From assembly GCA_041180785.1 (NCBI GenBank), contig JBEGQV010000139.1:1-11293 (forward strand): a DNA stretch of 11,293 bases, written 5' to 3'. The stretch comes from Sandaracinomonas sp041180785 (lineage in GTDB: Bacteria; Bacteroidota; Bacteroidia; Cytophagales; Spirosomataceae). The position numbers were made by a program, and so were the translations under genes. A model generated the notes under the pieces. That model did no database searches. It saw only the letters and a list, made by a program, of their open reading frames with translations, and was not told where the DNA came from. This document shows, piece by piece, positions 1-6,835 of this stretch (the stretch's first letter is position 1; the number at the start of each line of letters is the position of its first letter).

Positions 1-22
1 TAATTCTTAGGAAAAAATAAGA

Positions 23-1630
23 TTATTTTAATTGTAAAGTTTGTCCAGTTTGGAGTCCATTTTTCAACAGGGTTTTGTTGAATTTTACTAGGTCATTTAC
101 CGTAATTCCGTATTTTTTGGCAATTCCATATAAAGTTTCACCCGGTAATACTTGATGTTCTGCTGGAAGCGTTATAACCTTGGTTTCTGTTTTAGTGATT
201 TTTTCTTCCTTGTTTACAGGAATTTGAATTTCAGCTTGTTTCTCGGGATGTTTACTATCTTTCCAAAGCTCGTTTTCTGGTTTATCGGAATGAATGGTAA
301 TTTCTCTGCTTTCTGCTGGTTCAATCAAAAAGCTTTCTTTATCTGATTTGGTTTCTATTTTTCTAGGACCTTGGATTTCTTCTGCCTCAGCAACTTTATT
401 TTCAGGTACTTCAACGATTTCTTCTGTTTTTGCTTTTGCATATTTGGATTTTTCATCCATTTTTTTCGAAATCAATTCGACCATCGGAATTTTTCGCTCA
501 TATTTAATCGCTTGACCCAAGGATAATAAACTTGACATATTCAGGTCATTTAACTCCAATAAGGCAGCTAAACTCATGCCATATTGTTTGGCAATCGATG
601 TTAGATTATCACCAGAAACTACGATATGTGTTTTAATTTCTGTCTCCTTGCTTAAAATTTCCTTGTGCTTTTTCTTCGGAAATATCGCTTTGTTTTCCGG
701 AAATAATTTGGTTGTATCAACGGAGGCTGTTAACACAAAGGTTTTTGGGTCTTCCACAGGTATCGGTCTTTGTACCGTTGGGACATTATCGGGCAGTACC
801 CCATCCATGAAGTAATTTAAATTAGATGGATGATATAGGGTATACGGCTTGTCGTTTGGAATATAATCTTTTAAAATCCATGGATTATGACGTTTTAAGT
901 CGTCATAACTAATTTTTAATTCATCTGATACTTCTAATAAATTCTTTCCTTGGAAATTGGTATAAGTTAATAAGCTAGGCGGATTTAATCCTGTGGCATT
1001 ATTAGCAAACTGCTCTTCCCAGAAATTTTTATAGGCTAAAAATCGCAACACATACCAATCGGTAGATGAATCCACTTGAATTTCATTTTTTCCACTCCAA
1101 TCGGGGAAAATCGACATTTTTTTAACAGTTCCAAGTCCTAATCGATAGGATAAAAGTGTACTTACCCAATTATTTAAAACATTATTGTTTCTGTTAAAAT
1201 AACTTACAGCCCCTTTGGTTGCTTCAATAATGTGCCTTCTTTCATCCACCTGACTATTTACTTTCAGGCCATTATCAAGTGCCGTATCATATTTAAATTG
1301 CCAATATCCTACAGCATTTGAAGTCGAAACCGCATTTCCATTGAGAGCACTTTCTTGAACACATAAATATTTGAACTCAATAGGAATACAACCCTCTTGT
1401 AACACTGGCTCAATGACCGGAAAAAACATTTTCATTTTTTCCATCATCGTGATGACATAGCGCTTGTTAGCGTTTAACATTTTATATTCACGCTCAAAAA
1501 TAGGCTTTGCCGATTCGTGAATCGCCACCTTTACCGAACCTATTTGGATCGTATCAGGAACCATTATCGCCGAAAAACCTGTAAAGGAGATAAAAAGAAA
1601 TAGAAAGATGTACTTAATTTTTAATAGCAT
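23..1630 (-). CDS. Secreted lytic transglycosylase (MltD-like) with SLT domain and C-terminal LysM repeats
   Basis: A 535-residue protein that probably cleaves peptidoglycan glycan strands outside the cytoplasmic membrane. Residues 1-20 form a hydrophobic signal peptide (KYIFLFLFISFTGFS). The SLT domain spans about 60-205: the likely catalytic Glu is E93 in YLCVQESAL, followed by AVGYWQF (106-112) and VDERRHIIEA (128-137). The motif that is normally AYN reads SYR (161-163), so Tyr is kept and Asn is lost. A weak LysM-like stretch lies at about 224-268. Clear LysM repeats occupy about 334-378 (VVSGDNLTSIAKQYGMS) and 492-535 (VLPGETLYGIAKKYGIT), joined by a charged Lys/Glu/Pro-rich linker. LysM domains bind peptidoglycan, and this domain order is that of MltD-type enzymes. 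The gene is transcribed away from the DUF3109 gene. The ATG start is supported by the signal peptide and a TAATTTTG element 27 bases upstream. The class is sure; activity is less sure because of the altered motif. Confidence 0.88.
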   Translation of the reverse strand: MLLKIKYIFLFLFISFTGFSAIMVPDTIQIGSVKVAIHESAKPIFEREYKMLNANKRYVITMMEKMKMFFPVIEPVLQEGCIPIEFKYLCVQESALNGNAVSTSNAVGYWQFKYDTALDNGLKVNSQVDERRHIIEATKGAVSYFNRNNNVLNNWVSTLLSYRLGLGTVKKMSIFPDWSGKNEIQVDSSTDWYVLRFLAYKNFWEEQFANNATGLNPPSLLTYTNFQGKNLLEVSDELKISYDDLKRHNPWILKDYIPNDKPYTLYHPSNLNYFMDGVLPDNVPTVQRPIPVEDPKTFVLTASVDTTKLFPENKAIFPKKKHKEILSKETEIKTHIVVSGDNLTSIAKQYGMSLAALLELNDLNMSSLLSLGQAIKYERKIPMVELISKKMDEKSKYAKAKTEEIVEVPENKVAEAEEIQGPRKIETKSDKESFLIEPAESREITIHSDKPENELWKDSKHPEKQAEIQIPVNKEEKITKTETKVITLPAEHQVLPGETLYGIAKKYGITVNDLVKFNKTLLKNGLQTGQTLQLK

Positions 1631-1656
1631 ATTCTTTTAGAAGCTATACTTTTATA

Positions 1657-1664
1657 CAAAATTA
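1657..1664 (-). promoter_or_regulatory. Candidate -7 promoter element for the lytic transglycosylase gene
   Basis: The minus strand reads TAATTTTG here, an exact match to the Bacteroidota -7 consensus TAnnTTTG, ending 26 bases before the ATG at 1630. No good -33 TTG lies 19-21 bases upstream. The short motif can occur by chance in AT-rich DNA, so its position is the main support. Confidence 0.4.
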
Positions 1665-1712
1665 CCATTAATAATTTAAAACGAAGCATTTCATTAAAAA
1701 TTACATTTTGAA

Positions 1713-1720
1713 TACCTTTG
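1713..1720 (+). promoter_or_regulatory. Candidate -7 promoter element for the DUF3109 gene
   Basis: TACCTTTG exactly matches the Bacteroidota TAnnTTTG consensus and ends 15 bases before the ATG at 1736, implying a very short 5' leader. No clear -33 TTG is found at the usual spacing. It lies in the 105-base divergent region shared with the lytic transglycosylase promoter. Confidence 0.45.
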
Positions 1721-1735
1721 TTAAAATTATAGAAT

Positions 1736-2302
1736 ATGTATTTAATTGAAGATACGGTTATCACCAGTGACATTTCCCAGGAGTTTTTTGTTTGTGATTT
1801 ATCAAAATGTAAGGGAGCTTGCTGTATAGAAGGCGATTTAGGTGCGCCTTTAGAAAAGGAAGAGCTTGTAATCATTGATGAAATTCAACCTGCCATTCAA
1901 CCTTATTTATCTGAAATCGGAAAAGAAGAAATAAAAAAACAAGGTACTTGGGTGACAGACGAGGACGGAGATTTTTCAACACCTATCATTAAAGGCAGGG
2001 AGTGTGTCTATGCTATTTATGATGATAAAGGGTATTTGAAATGTGCAATTGAACAAGCCTATCTAGATGGTAAAATCGATTTTCAAAAACCTATTTCCTG
2101 TCATTTGTATCCCATTCGAGTTTCTAAATTGGCAGATTTTAAAGCGGTCAACTATGAGCGTTGGAGCATTTGTTCTGATGCCTGTTCCCATGGAAAAAGC
2201 TTAGGGGTTCCCTTGTATAAATTCTTAAAAACGCCCCTCATTCGTAAGTTTGGTGAAAAATGGTACGAGGAGTTGGAGCGTGAGATTGATAATGAGGGAT
2301 GA
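1736..2302 (+). CDS. DUF3109 family cysteine-rich protein, function unknown
   Basis: A 188-residue protein recognisable as the DUF3109 family from its N-terminal SKCKGACCIEGDLGAPL, central CHLYPIRV and C-terminal RWSICSDAC. Nine cysteines lie at 20, 25, 29, 30, 90, 103, 122, 146 and 150. The CxxxCC cluster plus the later Cys residues resembles the metal or Fe-S binding pattern of the YkgJ-type CxxCxxCC proteins, so a metal-bound cytoplasmic protein is a reasonable inference, but the family has no established reaction. There is no signal peptide or membrane segment. The ATG at 1736 is supported by the TACCTTTG element 15 bases upstream. The last codons (DNEG, then TGA) run into a heptamer repeat array, so the stop codon lies in repeat sequence. 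The alkyltransferase-like gene follows on the same strand after 72 bases and may be co-transcribed. Confidence 0.87.
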   Translation: MYLIEDTVITSDISQEFFVCDLSKCKGACCIEGDLGAPLEKEELVIIDEIQPAIQPYLSEIGKEEIKKQGTWVTDEDGDFSTPIIKGRECVYAIYDDKGYLKCAIEQAYLDGKIDFQKPISCHLYPIRVSKLADFKAVNYERWSICSDACSHGKSLGVPLYKFLKTPLIRKFGEKWYEELEREIDNEG

Positions 2303-2337
2303 GTTATGTGTTATGGGTTATGGGTTATGAGGGATGA
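2296..2337 (+). repeat. Heptamer repeat array A (six units)
   Basis: Six contiguous 7-base units: GGGATGA, GTTATGT, GTTATGG, GTTATGG, GTTATGA, GGGATGA. The first unit includes the TGA stop of the DUF3109 gene (2300-2302). TGA trinucleotides at 2300, 2328 and 2335 close all three plus-strand frames. TTA trinucleotides at 2304, 2311 and 2318 close all three minus-strand frames. The same consensus (GTTATGR) recurs at 2680-2707 and 8856-8876. Confidence 0.85.
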
Positions 2338-2374
2338 ATTTTAAGTTTCTATAAACAATTTAAAATTTAATTAG

Positions 2375-2686
2375 TTGGATTTTAAGGATATATATGATGT
2401 TGTTCGATTAATCCCCGAAGGAAGAGTTACATCTTATGGTGCAATTGCCTCCTATTTAGGCAGTAAAAGTGGCGCAAGAATGGTCGGTTGGGCCATGAAT
2501 ACGAGTCATGGGCAAGTAGATATTCCTGCTCATCGTGTTGTGAATCGAAATGGATTATTAACAGGAAAAAAATTCTTTGGACCAGGAAAAATGCAATTAC
2601 TTTTAGAAGGGGAAGGAATTACCATTATTGATGACCAGATTCAAAATTTTAAATCTATTTTTTGGGACCCAGGTTTAGAGTTATGA
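2375..2686 (+). CDS. Alkyltransferase-like protein (ATL), MGMT fold without the acceptor cysteine
   Basis: A 103-residue protein matching the C-terminal DNA-binding domain of O6-alkylguanine-DNA alkyltransferase (MGMT/Ogt): IPEGRVTSYGAIA (13-25), the helix-turn-helix with likely flipping Arg R35 in GARMVGWAMN, and the active-site segment IPAHRVVNRNG (50-60). The alkyl-accepting Cys of PCHRV is Ala (A52), so it cannot perform suicide alkyl transfer. ATL proteins of this kind bind O6-alkylguanine lesions and hand them to nucleotide excision repair; here that role is inferred from the family. The start is TTG at 2375. An in-frame TAG sits directly before it (2372-2374), no ATG or GTG is available near the N-terminus, and the sequence aligns with the family from its first residues. 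The TGA stop lies in heptamer array B, and array A lies upstream. Confidence 0.88.
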   Translation: MDFKDIYDVVRLIPEGRVTSYGAIASYLGSKSGARMVGWAMNTSHGQVDIPAHRVVNRNGLLTGKKFFGPGKMQLLLEGEGITIIDDQIQNFKSIFWDPGLEL

Positions 2687-2707
2687 GTTATGGGTTATAA
2701 CTCATAA
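2680..2707 (+). repeat. Heptamer repeat array B, part direct and part inverted
   Basis: Units GTTATGA (2680-2686), GTTATGG (2687-2693) and GTTATAA (2694-2700) are followed by CTCATAA, the reverse orientation of the same unit. The orientation switch is centred on the palindrome GTTATAAC (2694-2701). The first unit contains the TGA stop of the ATL gene, and the array ends one base before the mtgA stop on the other strand. TTA at 2681, 2688 and 2695 closes all three minus-strand frames. Confidence 0.82.
2681..2707. terminator. Perfect 11-bp hairpin between convergent ATL and mtgA genes, possible bidirectional terminator
   Basis: TTATGAGTTAT (2681-2691) and its exact reverse complement ATAACTCATAA (2697-2707) are separated by the 5-base loop GGGTT. 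The stem includes the ATL stop codon and abuts the mtgA stop (2708-2710, minus). Because it is symmetric it can form in both transcripts. It is AT-rich and has no U-tract on either side, so it is not a classical intrinsic terminator. Ending transcription, or blocking 3' exonucleases, at this convergent junction is inference. Confidence 0.5.
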
Positions 2708-3505
2708 TTAAAGCCCCCTTTCTTCCATAAATCTCTTTCCACCTAACATGCGCATTTGTCGCTGAATTTGTCCCGTTCTTCTGACCACATATCCGGAAGG
2801 ATTTTGAATAGAAAAGCGAATCGGATTGGGTAATACTGCCGCAATTCTTGCTGCTTCAGATTTAGATACTTCTGCTGAGGTGTGGTCGTAGTATTTTCTG
2901 CAGGCTGCCTCCACTCCAAAGGTCATTTTACCGGTCTCAGCAACATTCAAATAGACTTCTAATATGCGTTTTTTGCCCCATATAAGTTCAATCATAAAGG
3001 TGAAGTATACTTCCAGGCCTTTTCTGAAATAGCTGCGTCCTTGCCAAAGAAAAACGTTTTTGGCTACTTGTTGACTAATCGTACTAGCCCCTTTGATGCG
3101 CTTTCCTTTCATGTTGTTTTTCACTGCACCTACCATGGCTCCAAAGTCAAAACCATTGTGTTCAGGGAATAGTTGATCTTCGGAGGCAATGACCGCAAGA
3201 CCACAATTTCGATCGATTTCGTTGTAGGATGTCCAATTGCTATAAATTTTTCCTGAATTTCCTTCCGACCAAGCATTAATTTTTCGACTCATCATCGTAG
3301 GTGTAAAGAAAATAGGTAAAAATTTGCCTAAAATGATGGCTGCTACAGAAGAAACCCACAAAATAAGTATCCATTTTACAATAAAACGAAGTACACGTTT
3401 TTGAAAAGGTTGTTTACCTGATTTTTTGGCAGAATTGACCTTGTTGAATTTGGATCCACCAGAAGTTAAGGATTTTGAACTCGATGTGTCAATTCGTTTG
3501 GCCAT
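2708..3505 (-). CDS. mtgA: Monofunctional biosynthetic peptidoglycan glycosyltransferase MtgA (GT51)
   Basis: A 265-residue inner-membrane enzyme that polymerises lipid II into glycan strands. A basic, Ser/Lys-rich cytoplasmic tail (1-40) precedes one membrane helix (about 41-64). The GT51 domain shows all key motifs: ASEDQLFPEHNGFD (107-120) with catalytic Glu E109, KGASTISQQVAKN (138-150), RKGLE (161-165) and KKRILEVYLN (178-187). No transpeptidase domain follows, and the length fits MtgA rather than a class A penicillin-binding protein. The N-terminal tail is longer than in enterobacterial MtgA. It is the last gene of the minus-strand cluster, 25 bases after hemW. A TATTTTTG element in that gap suggests it can also be transcribed alone. 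Its stop touches the hairpin at 2681-2707. Confidence 0.94.
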   Translation of the reverse strand: MAKRIDTSSSKSLTSGGSKFNKVNSAKKSGKQPFQKRVLRFIVKWILILWVSSVAAIILGKFLPIFFTPTMMSRKINAWSEGNSGKIYSNWTSYNEIDRNCGLAVIASEDQLFPEHNGFDFGAMVGAVKNNMKGKRIKGASTISQQVAKNVFLWQGRSYFRKGLEVYFTFMIELIWGKKRILEVYLNVAETGKMTFGVEAACRKYYDHTSAEVSKSEAARIAAVLPNPIRFSIQNPSGYVVRRTGQIQRQMRMLGGKRFMEERGL

Positions 3506-3522
3506 AGGATGAATTTAGATTG

Positions 3523-3530
3523 CAAAAATA
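3523..3530 (-). promoter_or_regulatory. Candidate internal -7 promoter element for mtgA
   Basis: The minus strand reads TATTTTTG followed by CA, an exact TAnnTTTG match in the 25-base gap between the hemW stop and the mtgA ATG (3505). There is no TTG at the -33 position, which would lie inside hemW. The implied leader is about 12 bases. Confidence 0.38.
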
Positions 3531-4664
3531 CTATTGCTCGGATAAATAAAAAATATCAGCACTCAATTTATCTGCTAATAACTTACCGGCTGTGGTTAAT
3601 TTTAAATGGTCTTCTTCAATGAATGCTTTTTTTGTTTCAATCCATTCGTTGATTTCGGCAGCTGGGAACTTCAAATGTGCTTGTTGAATCATTTGATGAA
3701 AAGTGCTCAGTGGAATTCCCCATTTGGTGCGTAAACGGGTTAAAATGAACTCATTGATGAGTTCAGTTTTAGTCAGCTGTTCAATTTCAAAATAGGATAA
3801 TCCCTTGTTTAAAGCATTTACATATTTTCCATTGCTCGCGACATTCCATTGTCTACTCAGGCCATTAAAACTATGCGCAGATGGACCAACCCCCAGATAT
3901 TCCTCCTGAAACCAATAGCTGGAATTATGTAAAGCGATTTCTCCATTCCTCGCAAAATTGGAGATTTCATATTGCTCAAACTGACGTGAATTTAGTGTTC
4001 CAATGATGTATTCAAACTGTTGGGCCATCTCGTGATCTTCCGTTTCTTGAAATAATCCACGTTTTTTTTGAATTCCAAAGACTGTTTTAGGCTCTATGGT
4101 TAAACTATAAGTCGATAAATGATTGGCACCTGATTGCAAAAATCGATTCACATCTTGTTTTACTTCTTCGAAGGAGTACCCAGGAATACCAAATATTAAA
4201 TCTAAACTCAATTTTTGAAATCCAACTTTTTTTGCATTTTCAATGCTATCTATGGATTCTTTTAAGGAATGATTTCGATTCAAAAAAGATAAGTTTTTCT
4301 CCGAAAAACTTTGTATTCCGATGCTGAGGCGATTAATTCCAAGTTCATATATAGCTTGTAAATAATCCAAGCTTAAATCTTCTGGATTGGCTTCTAAGGT
4401 GATTTCTGCTAGTTCATCTAGGCTAAAATGCTGACGAATGCTACGAAGGATGATCTCAATTTCTTTTGGAGTAAGTAGGGAGGGAGTGCCTCCACCAAAA
4501 TAGATGGTGCTGAGGTGTTTTTGTTGTAAATAATTTTTTCTATCCTCTATTTCAAGTTGAATGCCCCTTAATAGCGCTTCTTTTCTAGATAGGTTTGTAG
4601 AAAAGTGGAAATCACAATAATGACAGGCTTGTCGACAAAAGGGAATATGAAGATAAAGATGCAA
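3531..4664 (-). CDS. hemW: HemW-type radical SAM protein (heme chaperone, HemN-like)
   Basis: A 377-residue radical SAM protein. HIPFCRQACHYCDFHF places the 4Fe-4S ligands at C10, C14 and C17. Other family motifs are GGGTPS (57-62), TLEANPEDL (89-97), GIQSF (116-120), DLIFGIPG (155-162), HNSSYW (246-251) and GVGPSAHSF (258-266), followed by a HemN C-terminal domain. The lack of the N-terminal extension of true oxygen-independent coproporphyrinogen oxidase (HemN), and the length, point to HemW, which binds heme and is thought to deliver it to target proteins. The start codon is TTG (minus, 4664-4662). Upstream in frame the only codons before a TGA stop are ACC, TTA, ATC and ACC, so no ATG is possible, and TTG places the Cys motif where HemW normally has it. 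The gene begins 5 bases after the M16 peptidase stop, suggesting translational coupling. Confidence 0.93.
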   Translation of the reverse strand: MHLYLHIPFCRQACHYCDFHFSTNLSRKEALLRGIQLEIEDRKNYLQQKHLSTIYFGGGTPSLLTPKEIEIILRSIRQHFSLDELAEITLEANPEDLSLDYLQAIYELGINRLSIGIQSFSEKNLSFLNRNHSLKESIDSIENAKKVGFQKLSLDLIFGIPGYSFEEVKQDVNRFLQSGANHLSTYSLTIEPKTVFGIQKKRGLFQETEDHEMAQQFEYIIGTLNSRQFEQYEISNFARNGEIALHNSSYWFQEEYLGVGPSAHSFNGLSRQWNVASNGKYVNALNKGLSYFEIEQLTKTELINEFILTRLRTKWGIPLSTFHQMIQQAHLKFPAAEINEWIETKKAFIEEDHLKLTTAGKLLADKLSADIFYLSEQ

Positions 4665-4669
4665 GGTGA

Positions 4670-5899
4670 TTAAGGTTCAAAGATTAATCGACTCATTTGG
4701 TCTACTTGAAACATTTCAACAGACAATTGTTGAACTTTTTCTGGAGTAATTTCATCAATTTGATGGAAAATTTCTTCTAAACTCTCAATTTTCTCTCGAT
4801 CCAATAAACTTTTGGCCATCATCAACATGAAATTTAAATTTCCTTCTTCTGCCATGGCCAATTGGCCTTTTAATTGGGACTTGATTTTTTGTAATCGACT
4901 TGCACTTACCGCGCGTTCTTTTAATTTGCTCATTTCTTTGAAAATAAGCTTAAGTGCTTTGTTCACCTGATTTGGCTCTGTTCCGAAATATATTGCCCAA
5001 AATCCGCTATCCATATAGGACGTGAAGGACGCATCAATGGTATAGACTAATCCGTGTTTTTCTCTGACAGATACGTTTAAAAGGGAGTTCATCCCTGGAC
5101 CACCTAAAAGATTGATGATCATGAAAAAGGCAAGTCGGTCGGGATGCAGAATTTCATAAGAGGTTCTTCCAATGGCCACTTGCGATTGACTCATTCCTCT
5201 TTTTATTTTTTTTTCAAGAGCGGTATTTGTTTCTGGGCTGATTCGCTGTTTCAAATTGGATTTTTTGGCAATACCTCCTACATGTTTTTCAGCCCACCGA
5301 AAAATCTTTTGATGCGGTAATTTCCCTATGGAAGAGACCACAATTCGACTGGTATCCATGTGCTCATCAATGAATTTTCGCAAATCCGAAGGCTGAAAAT
5401 TAGACACTGTCGATTGGGTACCTAAAATGTTATAGCCCAAGGAATGATTGGGGAACAATACTTCATCAAAATCATCTTGAATGGCATCTTCTGGGTTATC
5501 ATAATACATGGCCATCTCCTCCAAAATCACACTGCGTTCTTTTTCTAATTCTTTTTCAGGAAATGTAGAATGAAAAGTGATGTCTGTTAATAATTCTAGG
5601 GCTCTTTCGTAGTATGGACTCAGGATTGAGGCGTGAAAACAGATTTTTTCTTTGGTGGTATAGGCATTCAATTCACCTCCGATTACCTCCAATCGATTAA
5701 TGATCTGTAAGTTGTTTTTCTTTTGAGTGCCTTTAAAGGCCATATGCTCCCAAAAATGGGCAAGTCCTTGGGTACTTTCATTTTCATCCCTGCTTCCAAT
5801 ATCTAACATGATACCCACATGCGAGATTTCTGTATGAATCACCTGACGATGCACAATTGTGATGCCATTTTCTAAGGTGTGTGTTTTAATTGAATTCAT
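4670..5899 (-). CDS. M16 family zinc metallopeptidase (M16B, processing-peptidase-like)
   Basis: A 409-residue pitrilysin-family protein. The inverted zinc motif HFWEHMAFKGT gives H48, E51 (catalytic) and H52. The third zinc ligand is one of the Glu pair E127-E128 in SVILEEMAM, at the usual spacing of about 75 residues. The C-terminal domain has the substrate-binding Arg/Tyr arrangement in VREKHGLVYTIDA (R279, Y286). About 410 residues, with one active and one inactive half, is typical of bacterial M16B peptidases related to the mitochondrial processing peptidase beta subunit. No signal peptide is visible, so a cytoplasmic role in peptide processing or turnover is likely; the substrate cannot be told from sequence. 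It lies between pyrB (15-base gap) and hemW (5-base gap), so it is almost certainly co-transcribed with both. Confidence 0.93.
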   Translation of the reverse strand: MNSIKTHTLENGITIVHRQVIHTEISHVGIMLDIGSRDENESTQGLAHFWEHMAFKGTQKKNNLQIINRLEVIGGELNAYTTKEKICFHASILSPYYERALELLTDITFHSTFPEKELEKERSVILEEMAMYYDNPEDAIQDDFDEVLFPNHSLGYNILGTQSTVSNFQPSDLRKFIDEHMDTSRIVVSSIGKLPHQKIFRWAEKHVGGIAKKSNLKQRISPETNTALEKKIKRGMSQSQVAIGRTSYEILHPDRLAFFMIINLLGGPGMNSLLNVSVREKHGLVYTIDASFTSYMDSGFWAIYFGTEPNQVNKALKLIFKEMSKLKERAVSASRLQKIKSQLKGQLAMAEEGNLNFMLMMAKSLLDREKIESLEEIFHQIDEITPEKVQQLSVEMFQVDQMSRLIFEP

Positions 5900-5914
5900 A
5901 CAGTTTGATAAAAA

Positions 5915-6832
5915 TTATTGGCGTTGTGCCAATAAATACAAGACAGCCATCCGAACGGCCACTCCGTTTTCTACCTGATCTAAAATGATGGAATGCGGAG
6001 AATCTGCTGCATCAGAACTCAATTCAACACCTCTGTTGATGGGTCCTGGATGCATTAAGACAATTTCTTTGGGTAATTCTTCCAACATTTGTCGGTTGAT
6101 CCCAAAGGATAAGGAATATTCCCTTAAACTTGGAAAGTATTTGATTTGTTGGCGTTCCAATTGAATACGCAACACATTGGCAGCATCACACCATTGCAAG
6201 GTGGACTTCACATCATGGGAAACCTCAACCCCTAAACTTTGGATGTGTTTTGGGATTAACGTACTAGGACCACAAAGTCGAACATTGGCGCCTTGTTTTT
6301 TTAGGGCATAAATGTTTGATAAAGCTACGCGAGAGTGTAAAATATCTCCAATGATGGCAATGTTTTTGCCTGCTAAGTCACCTAATTTTTCTTGCAAAGA
6401 AAAAGTGTCTAACAGTGCTTGTGTAGGGTGTTCATGGGTACCATCACCAGCATTCACAATATTTGCCTTGATGTGCTTGGCTAAATAATGTGGAGCACCA
6501 GGACTCGCGTGACGCATCACAATCATGTCCACTTTCATGGCCAAAATATTGTTTACTGTATCTAAAAGGGTTTCACCTTTTTTTACGGAGCTACCTGAGG
6601 CAGAGAAATTAATGGTATCTGCAGAAAGTCGTTTTTCGGCTAATTCAAAGGATAAACGCGTACGTGTGGAATTTTCAAAAAAGACATTGGCAATCGTTAC
6701 ATCTCGTAGGGAAGGAACTTTTTTGATAGGTCTATTCAAAACCTCTTTAAATTCCTTTGCCGTTTTAACAATCAATTGAATAGATTCTTCATCTAAATCT
6801 TTGATTCCTAATAAATGTGGCGACTTCAACAT
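5915..6832 (-). CDS. pyrB: Aspartate carbamoyltransferase catalytic subunit
   Basis: A 305-residue enzyme that condenses carbamoyl phosphate with L-aspartate to N-carbamoyl-aspartate, the first committed step of pyrimidine synthesis. The carbamoyl-phosphate site is FFENSTRTRLSFE (51-63), with S55-T56-R57-T58-R59. The second-subunit loop is VKKGETLLDT (83-92), and H135-P136-T137-Q138 is the HPTQ motif. The aspartate-domain motif MHPGPINRGVE lies near residue 260. The length equals that of PyrB forms that act without a PyrI regulatory subunit, and no pyrI is present. The ATG lies 3 bases after the pyrR stop, the classic pyrR-pyrB arrangement, and translational coupling is likely. Confidence 0.96.
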   Translation of the reverse strand: MLKSPHLLGIKDLDEESIQLIVKTAKEFKEVLNRPIKKVPSLRDVTIANVFFENSTRTRLSFELAEKRLSADTINFSASGSSVKKGETLLDTVNNILAMKVDMIVMRHASPGAPHYLAKHIKANIVNAGDGTHEHPTQALLDTFSLQEKLGDLAGKNIAIIGDILHSRVALSNIYALKKQGANVRLCGPSTLIPKHIQSLGVEVSHDVKSTLQWCDAANVLRIQLERQQIKYFPSLREYSLSFGINRQMLEELPKEIVLMHPGPINRGVELSSDAADSPHSIILDQVENGVAVRMAVLYLLAQRQ

Positions 6833-6835
6833 AGT

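Noticed and set aside
1621..1875. 84-codon open frame on the minus strand over the start of the DUF3109 gene
   Set aside because: It covers the divergent promoter region and the 5' end of a clear family gene in the opposite sense, and its product resembles nothing I know.
2296..2707. CRISPR array or insertion-sequence ends at the heptamer repeats
   Set aside because: Units are 7 bases without spacers, there is no cas gene or transposase nearby, and no target-site duplication is visible.
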